Below, in pieces: positions 41,432 through 53,569 of a stretch of 64,000 nt of DNA (position 1 is the stretch's first letter; the number at the start of each line of letters is the position of its first letter). The position numbers were made by a program, and so were the translations under genes. The stretch spans positions 124,001-188,000 of the forward strand of contig NZ_PVNL01000117.1 in NCBI RefSeq assembly GCF_002994635.1. The letters run 5' to 3'. This DNA is from Enhygromyxa salina (GTDB lineage: Bacteria > Myxococcota_A > Polyangia > Nannocystales > Nannocystaceae). The notes under the pieces were generated by a model that saw nothing but the letters and a program-made list of their open reading frames with translations, was not told the DNA's origin and made no database searches.

Positions 41432-43942
41432 ATGTTGTGCGCAGATCTGCGTCTCCTATACGCGTGTTTGTCGGTGATAGCGCTGCTCCTCACCGCGTGC
41501 CCTGAAGACGATGTCGGGGCGACCGGCGGGGGCGAAACCGCTGGCACCACGGGACCGGGTGAGCCCGACCCGGTTGACCCATTGGATGGTGAGGGCAGCA
41601 ATCCTCCGGAAAAACCCGACGCAAGCTCGACGTGGAATGCACCGACAACGCTCGGCAACGGTATGGTGCATGATTCTCGGTATGATCTGCGGGCCGGCGA
41701 ATACTCGAGAAAGGTGAACACACTGGAACTCGCGGCCGGGGTTGATTGGAGCTTTGTCGGCAGCCACAGGCAAAAACTCCAGAACGGATTTCGGCCCACA
41801 TCCGTGGACGCGCACGTCTCGCTCACCGACAACGGTGAACTTGTCATCATTGACCGCTCCGTCTACATGTCAGACGACGACGCGAACTTTCGAACGGAGA
41901 CAAAGACGTACGTGTTCGTGAGTGTCTCCAAGGAAATGAACTTGTCGCGGAGTGGCCCATCATCGCACGGCGAACCTCGACCCACCTCGATCGACACATT
42001 CAGCCTTCCCGACGGGAGGTTCGGTGACACGATCGTCTGGACGTACGACAACAGCTCCACGCCGTGGCGGCTCATCGTGGGCCAGGTCGCGACCACCTTC
42101 AACGCGACGCGCAACGCGCTCGAAGACGCCGGGTTTCGCCCGATCTCGATCGCCAGCCGCAGCCGCGGCGGCGTCAGCCGGTACTCGGCGATCTTCGTGC
42201 AGGACGACGTCTCCGCTTCGGACTGGACGGTCTCGCTCGGGCAGACTGAGGCGACGCTCGCGGACACCATCACGACGCAGTGGGGCAACGGGTACTATCC
42301 ATTTCGCCTGACGTCTGAGAGTGGCGCCCAGGAGCCCGTGTTCAACATTCTGTGGACCAAGCGCACCCCAGAGCTGAAGCTCGAGATTCGCCAGAATCTG
42401 GATGAGGCGCTGTTCAACGAGCAAGACACTGGGTGGCGTCAGCAGGGCTACCACCTCGAGAACGCGTGCGCGTACCAAGACGCCGGAGTCGAGCGCTACA
42501 CGGGGCTGTGGACGCGAAGTGAACCCTATCTGCGGATGACAGTCGGTGACACGCTGGACGAAAATAGCCCGACCTTCGCCGCACGTTATGCGCCCCTGGA
42601 GGATCAGATCATCCAGGTGATGACCTTGGCTGGTAGCGCCAAAGAGGGTAACTTTTTCCGACCATCGGGGACCCTGCACGTGTTTGAAGGCGACGAACTT
42701 GTGCTCAACCGCGCGTACACGTACGCGCCGGCGAACTACCCCGACACGGAGCTGAACGCACCGATGGCGCTGGCGAGCGTGAGCAAGTCGATTACGGCGG
42801 CGGCGGTCGTGCGTGAGCTGAACCTCAGGGGCGTTCCGCTGACGGCGCCCTTTGCCGGGACGGCGGGGATCACCGGAGTGCCAAAGATGGTGATGGTGCC
42901 GACCGTCGTGGATGTGCTGCGGAACCTTGGGGGCTTCAATGAGCAGGTGGCCTCGTACAACGATCATTCGTTGATGGGCATGGACTATCCGATCGACGGG
43001 CAGAAGATGTACGACTATGTTACACATCCTACAACTGGTCACCTCGGCGTCGGCGGCACGGATAGCTACTGGGATTTGATGACGTACCAGGAAAGCCTGA
43101 ATCTGGGTAAATTCTACTACTCCAACCCCGGGTTCTCAATGCTGGGTGAACTAGTTCGGATCCAGTCAGGTGTGCCCTACGCCAACTATGTTCGAGACAA
43201 TTTGCTCGCTCCGCTGAACCTCCACCAAGAGATCTACCCGGACCCAGGCCACCGCAACGCGGTCAGCGAGCCCACCCAGGCCGGTCTCCGTAGCTACCTC
43301 ATCAATTCGGCGCACCCGTACACTTGCGACCCTCAAACGTGCACGCCGGCCACTCCGCGCTCGGCGTCAGAGCCTGTTCCCGTGCCCAGCGCTGGCGATC
43401 TCTCGCCGCGATGGGGCGAGAATGCGGGTCCGATTGATTCGTCGGCCCCCGCGCACTCGGCTCTTACCCGCTACGCAGGTCGCGTCTACATGGGCGGCGC
43501 CCCGCTCGCCGCAGGCGGATGGCACGCGGATGGCGAGTCGCTGGGTGTTTTCATCCGCAGCCTCGCCCAATTTGGGTACCTGATGCCACAAACCACCGCG
43601 AGGCAACTGTGGGATCCTCAGTGGTGGAACATGACCCAGAACAGGGCTCCGGGATGGGCCTATGGACTCGGGTGGTACGTACGCGGCAACTGGATCGCCA
43701 TGGCGGGAGGCAGCGACGGCGCAATGGCCACGGTGTTGCACAATCGCCGGTGGGACTTCACGGTTGTCATTCTCACCAACGTGCTTGGCAACGGTATGGA
43801 TGAGTATGTCAACCCACTCCTCAACGCCCCCGGGGGAGTGTGGGGGACCAGCACCCTCGGCAAGCAGTTTCCGTGTGGCGATGACCTCGCTACGACCTCC
43901 GGCAACGAGTGCGCGATCTGGGGCAACGGATACATCTACTGA
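41432..43942 (+). CDS. Tandem-repeat plus beta-lactamase-fold lipoprotein (polyglycine-hydrolase-like)
   Basis: This 836-residue protein has the lipobox LLLTAC. Residues about 75-390 consist of repeats of about 50 residues with patterns GFRPISIASRSRGGVSRYSA and GYHLENACAYQDAGVERYTG, matching the bacterial tandem repeat domain (BTRD1). The C-terminal half (about 395-830) is a class C beta-lactamase/DD-peptidase fold: S449-V-S-K452 in ASVSKSITAA, and Y563-S-N565 in YYSNPGFSML. This combination is the architecture of fungal polyglycine hydrolases, proteases that use the beta-lactamase serine, and of their bacterial relatives. A surface protease or esterase is therefore likely; antibiotic hydrolysis is less so. 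Codon use is less GC-biased than in neighbours, so transfer is possible. It is followed 13 bases later by a Cys-rich lipoprotein. Confidence 0.82.
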   Translation: MLCADLRLLYACLSVIALLLTACPEDDVGATGGGETAGTTGPGEPDPVDPLDGEGSNPPEKPDASSTWNAPTTLGNGMVHDSRYDLRAGEYSRKVNTLELAAGVDWSFVGSHRQKLQNGFRPTSVDAHVSLTDNGELVIIDRSVYMSDDDANFRTETKTYVFVSVSKEMNLSRSGPSSHGEPRPTSIDTFSLPDGRFGDTIVWTYDNSSTPWRLIVGQVATTFNATRNALEDAGFRPISIASRSRGGVSRYSAIFVQDDVSASDWTVSLGQTEATLADTITTQWGNGYYPFRLTSESGAQEPVFNILWTKRTPELKLEIRQNLDEALFNEQDTGWRQQGYHLENACAYQDAGVERYTGLWTRSEPYLRMTVGDTLDENSPTFAARYAPLEDQIIQVMTLAGSAKEGNFFRPSGTLHVFEGDELVLNRAYTYAPANYPDTELNAPMALASVSKSITAAAVVRELNLRGVPLTAPFAGTAGITGVPKMVMVPTVVDVLRNLGGFNEQVASYNDHSLMGMDYPIDGQKMYDYVTHPTTGHLGVGGTDSYWDLMTYQESLNLGKFYYSNPGFSMLGELVRIQSGVPYANYVRDNLLAPLNLHQEIYPDPGHRNAVSEPTQAGLRSYLINSAHPYTCDPQTCTPATPRSASEPVPVPSAGDLSPRWGENAGPIDSSAPAHSALTRYAGRVYMGGAPLAAGGWHADGESLGVFIRSLAQFGYLMPQTTARQLWDPQWWNMTQNRAPGWAYGLGWYVRGNWIAMAGGSDGAMATVLHNRRWDFTVVILTNVLGNGMDEYVNPLLNAPGGVWGTSTLGKQFPCGDDLATTSGNECAIWGNGYIY
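43897..43936. repeat. Direct repeat, left copy, at the end of the tandem-repeat/beta-lactamase-fold gene
   Basis: This 40-base segment encodes the last residues of the gene (SGNECAIWGNGYI) and is almost identical to 44519-44559; the copies differ by two substitutions and a one-base insertion. The copies lie on either side of the Cys-rich lipoprotein gene. Confidence 0.85.
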
Positions 43943-43955
43943 GGGAGACATTTCC

Positions 43956-44507
43956 ATGCGCAGCATACTCAGCAAAACTCTGACGTTCTTGGCGGTCGGC
44001 GTCCTGACACTAGCCGCCTCAGCGTGCCGCGGTCCGATGCCGTGCCCCGACTGCGACGAGCAAGCCGACGACGACGACTCTCCCCCAGACCTTCCAACTC
44101 CCGACCCTTTGCCGGACTTGCCCTGTGGTGGCGCCGACTTCATGAGCGACAGCTACAACTGCGGCAGTTGTGGCCACGAGTGCCCGCTGTGGTACGAGGG
44201 AACTGAGTGGGAGGCAGGCACCTGCGTCGCGGGGGTGTGCGGGCCAGTGTGGTCGCAGTGCGCCGGCAACAGCGGTTGGGGGGGAAACACCTGTGGAGAA
44301 CTCTGTGCAGGCGGCGGCCGAACCTGCGTTGCCAATGGTTGCTCAGGCTTCACCGCGCTCTTGCTCTACACGCCCGCCTTCGATCCTTGCCACCACCCGC
44401 CCCTTTTTGATCCCGTGGGGGTGATGACGGGTTCGTGTGACGAACAGATCCCGTGGGAGAACGACGAATTCAGCCCGATCAACGTCCAGTGCTGCTGCGC
44501 CCCTTAG
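43956..44507 (+). CDS. Cys-rich lipoprotein of unknown function
   Basis: This 183-residue protein has an ATG at 43956 preceded by GGGAGACA and a signal ending LAASAC. The mature part is an acidic/Pro spacer followed by a dense Cys region (about 55-183, some 20 cysteines) with CGGADF, YNCGSCGHECP, CGELCAGGGRTCVANGC and a terminal QCCCAP. Such patterns mean several disulfides in an extracytoplasmic protein. The family resembles the short Cys-rich repeats common in myxobacterial secreted proteins, but I cannot name it. It lies 13 bases after the beta-lactamase-fold gene, so the two are probably one operon, and is flanked by a 40-base direct repeat. Confidence 0.75.
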   Translation: MRSILSKTLTFLAVGVLTLAASACRGPMPCPDCDEQADDDDSPPDLPTPDPLPDLPCGGADFMSDSYNCGSCGHECPLWYEGTEWEAGTCVAGVCGPVWSQCAGNSGWGGNTCGELCAGGGRTCVANGCSGFTALLLYTPAFDPCHHPPLFDPVGVMTGSCDEQIPWENDEFSPINVQCCCAP

Positions 44508-44518
44508 GTGCCTGCGAT

Positions 44519-44559
44519 CTCCGGCAAATGAGTGCGCGATCTGGGGCAACGGATGCATC
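44519..44559. repeat. Direct repeat, right copy, after the Cys-rich lipoprotein
   Basis: This segment is near-identical to 43897-43936. Here it is noncoding as annotated, but one frame reads PANECAIWGNGC, so it looks like the relic 3' end of a second copy of the beta-lactamase-fold gene. The rest of the gap from 44560 to 44709 holds nothing recognisable. Confidence 0.8.
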
Positions 44560-44709
44560 GTGGTCTCGCGCCCCATGTCTGTCCCAATGGTTCTCCCGCG
44601 ACACCGCGGTTTGCGCCGGCATGGTTGCTGCGCAGCTCTAAGGCCCCAGGAACGCTCCAGCGATCGGTGTACTCCCCGCCGGGGTCTTGCCGCCGCAGCT
44701 CGCCACCGT

Positions 44710-45408
44710 CTAGAGTAGATCCGCGAACCCAAACCCGTCGCGCTCGACGACCTCGCCCCGCTGGTGCGAGATCGGCTCCGCGAAGCCCGGCCCGTCGCTC
44801 ACGAAGGTGTGAAACTCACCTCGCTCGCCGCATGGATCCACGCCCTCGGGCAGCTCGCGGAGCAGGCTCGCGTCCCAGCGCCGACCGACCAGCTCGATCG
44901 GCAGCTTGGCCAGATCCACGCACGTCAACGTTGCGACCACGCCCGCGCGCAGCATCTGCTCGGCGAGCTCGCGCGTGTCGGCGCCCCACAGCGGGAACAC
45001 TGGCTCGAGCCCCGTGCCCGCCAGCTGCTGCTCGCGATAGGCCCGAATGTCCGCGAGGAACAGATCCCCGAAGATCATCACCTCCACGCCCAGCTCACGC
45101 GCCCGCTCGACCGCCGCGCCCATGCGCTGCTCGTAGATCTCGTTGGAGCACGGGTGCGGGAGCTCGATCACCTGGACGGGCAGCCCGAGCGACGCGGCTT
45201 GCCGACGCAGCAGCTCGTGGCGAACGCCATGCATGGCCACGCGATCGGCCGAGGCGTTGATCGTGGTCAGCAGCCCGATGATCTCGAGCTTGGGATTCGC
45301 GCGAGCCAAGTGCAGCGCGTAGGCGCTGTCCTTCCCGCTGCTCCAGCTCATCAACGCCTTGCGCGGCTTGGTGCGCGGCTGGGTGCGCGGCTGGGTCTGG
45401 GTGGTCAT
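44710..45408 (-). CDS. Dph6-type ATP pyrophosphatase (diphthine-ammonia-ligase-like, N-type PP-loop)
   Basis: This 232-residue PP-loop protein has LMSWSSGKDSAYAL (the ATP-binding S-G-G-K-D-S variant), FGDLFLADIRAYRE and DPCGERGEFHTFVSDGP, the three hallmarks of the COG2102 family. The archaeal/eukaryotic members amidate diphthine; bacteria lack diphthamide, so the bacterial role is another adenylation-driven amidation, unknown here. The first 14 residues are a T-Q-P-R-T-Q/K repeat encoded by a short tandem DNA repeat and are probably dispensable. It sits alone between the direct repeat and the second FG-GAP lipoprotein. Confidence 0.82.
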   Translation of the reverse strand: MTTQTQPRTQPRTKPRKALMSWSSGKDSAYALHLARANPKLEIIGLLTTINASADRVAMHGVRHELLRRQAASLGLPVQVIELPHPCSNEIYEQRMGAAVERARELGVEVMIFGDLFLADIRAYREQQLAGTGLEPVFPLWGADTRELAEQMLRAGVVATLTCVDLAKLPIELVGRRWDASLLRELPEGVDPCGERGEFHTFVSDGPGFAEPISHQRGEVVERDGFGFADLL

Positions 45409-45468
45409 GACCGGATGATGCCCGATACGCAGTGGTGACGCGCGCGGATCGGCGCACGCGCCGTCGCA

Positions 45469-47148
<1,680 letters not shown>

Positions 47149-47312
47149 CGCGCTAGCACCCTACCGAACCCCGAGCCGGAGCTGTATTCGCAGACAGATC
47201 CGACGCGTGAGCCCGCGCCCCTGCACGTTTGTCGAGCGTGGACGACGGCAGGCCGCAGCTCTCGCCGATACCGCGCAAACGCTTGCATGCCCTGCTATAC
47301 CTCCCGGCGACC

Positions 47313-49391
<2,079 letters not shown>

Positions 49392-49451
49392 GCACGGGGC
49401 GATCGGCTCAGGGCACGCGAGCGCTGGGGCGGTTCGTGTACCATCGGGTCA

Positions 49452-50819
49452 GTGACCGCCAACAAGCCCGAGCCGGATCACACCCCGCGAGCCACCGCCG
49501 ACAAGACCGTCGCCGAGCCGCGCTCTCCGGCGCCCCAGCTGTTGGACTACGACGCCTCGATGATCGAGCAGCTGCTGCGCAGCACGCTCCCGGCCCACAG
49601 TGAGCGGCTCGAGCTGCGCCGCGAGGTCGGTCGCGGGGGCATGGGCACGGTGTGGCTGGCGATCGACCGCTCGCTGCGGCGCCCCGTCGCGCTCAAGCAG
49701 CTCGACGACAGCTTCGCGACCAACATGAGTCAGGTCGCCAATTTTCTCCGCGAGGCCCGGGTGACCGCGCAGATCGACCACCCCAACCTGGTCCCAGTCT
49801 ACGAGGTTGGAGTTCGCGACGGTCACCGCATTTACTACACGATGAAGCTGATCGAGGGCGAAGACCTGGCCGTGCGCGTGCGGGCCAAGCCGCTCGAGGA
49901 GCGCAGCCAGACCGAGCTCTTGGATCAGATCGACGCGGTGATCCGGATCTGCGGCGCGGTCGCGGCCGCGCACGACTTTGGCTACGTGCACTGCGACATC
50001 AAGCCGCACAACATCATGATCGGGCGCTACGGCGCGGCCTACTTGATGGACTGGGGCCTGGTCCAGCCGCTGCGGCGCGAGTCGGTGATCCGCTCGTCGT
50101 CGTACAGCGAGGCGCAGGAGGTCAGCGGCAACGAGCCCAAGTGGATCCGCGACGCCAACCTGGTCAGCGGGGGCACCCCCGCGTTCATGGCTCCCGAGCA
50201 AGCACGCGACGCGCCGATCACCGCCCAGACCGACGTGTTCGCGCTGGGGGCCGTGCTGTACTTCATCCTCACCGCGCGCGGTCCGTTCACCAATCGCTCG
50301 CGCGACGAGGCGCTGCGGCGGGCCCGGGCCTGTGACTTCGAGCGACCGTCGGCCCTGCGCGAAGACATCCCGCCCGCGCTCGAGGCGATCGTGCTCAAGG
50401 CCATGGCCGAGCAGCCCTGCGATCGCTACGCCACCGTCGAGGCCCTGGCGACCGCTCTGACTCGCTACCTGCGGGGCGGCGGCTGGGAATTCGAGTCGGT
50501 CAGCGTCGCGGCGGGCGAGCTCGTGGTTCGCCAGGGCGAGTTCGCCGACGCCGCCTACATCATCGTCACCGGTCGCTGCGAGGTCACCCGCGAGGAGCAG
50601 GGCGAGCAGCGTGTGCTGCGGGTCATGGAGGCCGGCGAGGTGTTCGGCGAGACGGCGATCCTCGCCGGCTCGCCCCGGACCGCGACGGTCCGCGCGCTGA
50701 CTGACGTCACGCTGTACGCGATCACCGGTGAGGTGTTCGAGCGCGAGGTCGGGCGCTGGAATCCGTGGGTCGCCCAATTCGTGCAGACGCTCGCGCGGCG
50801 ACTCGGCGAAGATCGCTGA
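49452..50819 (+). CDS. Soluble Ser/Thr kinase with C-terminal cyclic-nucleotide-binding domain
   Basis: This 455-residue protein has a GTG start. The kinase domain (about 55-340) has GRGGMGTVWLAID, K82, and APEQARD. Its catalytic loop reads YVHCDIKPHN: the usual Arg of HRD is Cys (C181), while the catalytic Asp182 is kept; the metal motif is D-W-G (200-202), as in many planctomycete-type kinases. The cNMP-binding domain (about 345-450) has VVRQGEFADAAYII and the phosphate-binding cassette FGETAILAGSPRTATVRA, with the key Glu and Arg present. There is no membrane helix, so it is likely a cytosolic kinase controlled by cAMP or cGMP. It lies 60 bases after the Lcl_C kinase on the same strand. 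Confidence 0.86.
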   Translation: MTANKPEPDHTPRATADKTVAEPRSPAPQLLDYDASMIEQLLRSTLPAHSERLELRREVGRGGMGTVWLAIDRSLRRPVALKQLDDSFATNMSQVANFLREARVTAQIDHPNLVPVYEVGVRDGHRIYYTMKLIEGEDLAVRVRAKPLEERSQTELLDQIDAVIRICGAVAAAHDFGYVHCDIKPHNIMIGRYGAAYLMDWGLVQPLRRESVIRSSSYSEAQEVSGNEPKWIRDANLVSGGTPAFMAPEQARDAPITAQTDVFALGAVLYFILTARGPFTNRSRDEALRRARACDFERPSALREDIPPALEAIVLKAMAEQPCDRYATVEALATALTRYLRGGGWEFESVSVAAGELVVRQGEFADAAYIIVTGRCEVTREEQGEQRVLRVMEAGEVFGETAILAGSPRTATVRALTDVTLYAITGEVFEREVGRWNPWVAQFVQTLARRLGEDR

Positions 50820-50888
50820 GCTCTCGTCCGTGGCGGCCTGGCTCACCGCCTGCTGGACCGGCGGCCCTGGGCCTGTCACCTTGGAGCG

Positions 50889-52445
50889 GTGCTACGCGCT
50901 CGCTTGCTCGCCCTGCTCGCTCCCCTCGCGCTGACCGCAGCGATCGCCTGCCAGTCGGTCCCGCCCGCCCACGAGCATCCCAGCCAGCAGGTCGACGACC
51001 AAGCCAGCGTCGACACGGGCGTCGTGGTGGTCGAGCGGCTGCTCGCGGTCACCGTCGCCGGGCAGACCGTTGGCACCGTGCAGAGCTTCCTGGAGAAGGC
51101 CCCCGACGGGACCTGGACCACGCGCGAGCTGGTGACCTTCGCCCTGACCCGCGAAGGCGGGGGCGCCGACGCGCAATTCTCGAGCACGACCCAGAGCGTG
51201 TCGATCTACGACGCCAGCCACCAGCTCGTGTCGGAGGTCGAGATCGAGCGCGAGGCCGACGTCACGATCACCCGCTCGGTCACCGTGAAGGACGGCGAGA
51301 TCATCTCGAGCTACTCGGGCCCGGGCCGCACGGAAGACATCAAGCACTTTCAGCTGCCCGACGACTATCGCAGCGCGCTCGCGGTCGACTTCGAGCTGGT
51401 GGAAGAGTGGAACCGGACCGGACAGCCGGCCACGCGCAGCTTCTCTACCTTCGACGACAATCGTGAGCGGTTTGAGCAGACCACGGTCACGCTGACCGGT
51501 GAGATCGAGTTTCGCCACGGTGATCAGCTGATCCCCGCCTATGTGTTTCGCTCGACCCAAGAAGACGGCACGATCGTCGACTCGATCGTCGATCACGACT
51601 TCACCCCGCTAAAGGTCGACGCGGCTGGCACCTTTGTCGCCACGCTGGTCGATCAGCCGCCCGCGCTCGGCCAAGGGGGCGGGCGGATCAACAGCGAGCT
51701 ACCGGTGACGGGGCGGACGACCAATCGCTGGTGGGAGCTGGCCGAGCAGAAGATCACCGCGACCGTGACCGGCGACGACCCCAACGCGCCCTCGCTGTGG
51801 GACGACAATCACTATCACGAGGTCGTCCGCGAGGGAGAGCGCTACAACATGACGCTGCTGTCCACGCTGCCGTCCGCTGGGTTTGTCGCGCCCAAGCTGC
51901 CGGTCGCCGTCAGCGACCCCGAGGTGCGCCGGTTCCTAGAGCCGACGGCCATGGCCCAATCCGATGATCCCAACATTGTCGCGATGGCCGCGAAGATCGT
52001 CGGTGGTGAGACGAATTCACTGGCCGCGGCGTCGCTCATCGTGACGGCGGTGTTCGATAGTCTCGACAAGCAAGCGGGCGTCCGCGGCAGCGCGACCGCC
52101 AGTGAGGTGCTGCAAAACGGCGCGGGGGACTGTACGGAGCACGCGGTGCTGGTCGTGGCATTGATGCGCGCCGCGGGGATCCCCGCGCGCGCGGTCGATG
52201 GGATCGTGTTCGCTTCCGACAAGGGCGGCAGCGGCATGGCCGGCTATCACGCGTGGGCGGAGATCTGGCTGGGTCAGTGGATTGGCGTGGACGCGACGGT
52301 CAACGAGACGGGGACGTCGGCCCGGTATCTGGAGTTTGGGATCGACGAGCCAGGCTCGATGGGGTCAGGCGGAAAGATGATGCGCTCGATCGGCAGGACG
52401 GCGATCGAGCTGGGACCGCACCTGACCCACGAAGAGCTGCGCTGA
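50889..52445 (+). CDS. Transglutaminase-like lipoprotein
   Basis: This 518-residue lipoprotein starts at a GTG and has the lipobox TAAIAC. An N-terminal beta-rich region (about 40-330) is of unknown family. The transglutaminase-like core near the end shows C415 (NGAGDCTEHA), H454 (YHAWAE) and D468 (GVDAT), the complete Cys-His-Asp triad in the right order. Such domains act as cysteine peptidases or acyl transferases. Being a lipoprotein it should act outside the cytoplasm. A 69-base gap separates it from the kinase gene upstream, and its stop is 15 bases from that of modA. Confidence 0.82.
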   Translation: MLRARLLALLAPLALTAAIACQSVPPAHEHPSQQVDDQASVDTGVVVVERLLAVTVAGQTVGTVQSFLEKAPDGTWTTRELVTFALTREGGGADAQFSSTTQSVSIYDASHQLVSEVEIEREADVTITRSVTVKDGEIISSYSGPGRTEDIKHFQLPDDYRSALAVDFELVEEWNRTGQPATRSFSTFDDNRERFEQTTVTLTGEIEFRHGDQLIPAYVFRSTQEDGTIVDSIVDHDFTPLKVDAAGTFVATLVDQPPALGQGGGRINSELPVTGRTTNRWWELAEQKITATVTGDDPNAPSLWDDNHYHEVVREGERYNMTLLSTLPSAGFVAPKLPVAVSDPEVRRFLEPTAMAQSDDPNIVAMAAKIVGGETNSLAAASLIVTAVFDSLDKQAGVRGSATASEVLQNGAGDCTEHAVLVVALMRAAGIPARAVDGIVFASDKGGSGMAGYHAWAEIWLGQWIGVDATVNETGTSARYLEFGIDEPGSMGSGGKMMRSIGRTAIELGPHLTHEELR

Positions 52446-52460
52446 GGGCAGCCGGCGATC

Positions 52461-53231
52461 TCAGTTCGGTGGGGGGGCCGAAAACCCATACTCTCGCAGC
52501 ACCGCCTGGCCCTCGTCGCCGACCACGAACGCCGCGAACGCGGTCCCCTGCTCCTCGCTCGGCTCCGGGCTGAGCACCGCCAGCTCATAGATCGCGCTGA
52601 CCTGCACCGTCGCTGGCATCTCGATCCCTCGTAGACTCGGCGAGCGGGCGAGGTCTGTGGCATATGCGATCCCAGCGTCGGCCTCACCAAGCGCGACCTT
52701 CGACAGCACGCCATTGACGCTGTCTTCGTTCGACGCGAGGTTCGCCTCGACGGCCGACCGAATCCCCAGCTGGTCGAGGGCCGCTCGCGCGTAGCGACCG
52801 GCGGGGACCTCGGGGCCCGCGAGCACGATCCTGAGCCCCGGCGCGCCCAGCTGGTCGAGGGTGCGCAGCGGTGAGTCTGCGGCCACGACCGCGACCACAC
52901 GATTGCTCGCGAACACGCGCCGCGACGGGCCCGCTGTGGGCCGCTCGAGCAACACGCGATCGAGCGTCTGGGTGTCAGCCGAAGCGAAGAGATCGGCCTG
53001 GGCCCCCTCGGTCAGCTGGCTCGCCAGCAGCTGCGAGCCGGCGAGGTTGAGCACCACGTCCACGCCCGGGTGGGCCGCCTCGTACGCGCGCTCGAGCGCT
53101 CGGAATGGCTCGCTCAGCGAGGCGGCCGCGAACACCACCACGGTCTCCTGCGCCCTCGCTCGGCAGCTCGACCCAAGGATCGTCACAGCTGCCAGCAGCA
53201 GCGCGCGCAGCGAGGTCAGCGACGGGAGCAC
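52461..53231 (-). CDS. modA: Molybdate/tungstate ABC transporter substrate-binding protein
   Basis: This 256-residue periplasmic-binding protein has a signal peptide ending in SSCRARA. The N-terminal hallmark TVVVFAAASLSEPF leads into AGSQLLASQL, ADLFASAD and the later SKVALGEADAGIAYATD, all typical of ModA. The family binds molybdate or tungstate as a tetrahedral oxyanion in the cleft. Its start is a GTG at 53231. No modB or modC gene lies next to it in this window, so the permease must be elsewhere or the protein has another role. It is convergent with the transglutaminase-like gene. Confidence 0.85.
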   Translation of the reverse strand: MLPSLTSLRALLLAAVTILGSSCRARAQETVVVFAAASLSEPFRALERAYEAAHPGVDVVLNLAGSQLLASQLTEGAQADLFASADTQTLDRVLLERPTAGPSRRVFASNRVVAVVAADSPLRTLDQLGAPGLRIVLAGPEVPAGRYARAALDQLGIRSAVEANLASNEDSVNGVLSKVALGEADAGIAYATDLARSPSLRGIEMPATVQVSAIYELAVLSPEPSEEQGTAFAAFVVGDEGQAVLREYGFSAPPPN

Positions 53232-53569
53232 GGTCGCAAGCTAGCGGATCCCTGCGACGGGTGCGAACACCCCAACCGGGTCGGGTGGTGGGTCACATCG
53301 ACTCAGCCACGGCGCTGACCATTGTGGTCGACCGCCATGGGGAATTTCGTGACACCCGGGCGCGGCGCGCTTCAACTCGGGTCGAATGGCTATTTGCTAT
53401 CGGGCCACGATGTACGCAACGACTGAGCATATTCGCCCACCCCGCGCGGAGCTCGGTTTCTCGCACCATGCGCGACGACAAGCACGTGAAACCCACGCGC
53501 TGGCTTCTCCCGTGTGCGGATTGGTCGTCAGGGGGTGCCAGCGGCAGGTACGAGCGGTAGTCTGGTGTT
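53232..53569. other. Intergenic region upstream of the hybrid kinase, nothing recognised
   Basis: About 340 bases between modA and the hybrid kinase gene. Reading frames exist in all phases but none looks like a protein, and no RNA gene, repeat or strong promoter stands out. Confidence 0.3.

Noticed and set aside
41432-43942. Calling this gene a beta-lactamase resistance gene
   Set aside because: The repeat-domain fusion and lipobox match polyglycine hydrolases and serine esterases better than resistance enzymes.
53105-53560. Open frame in the gap before the hybrid kinase
   Set aside because: Begins inside modA on the other strand and shows no protein-like features.
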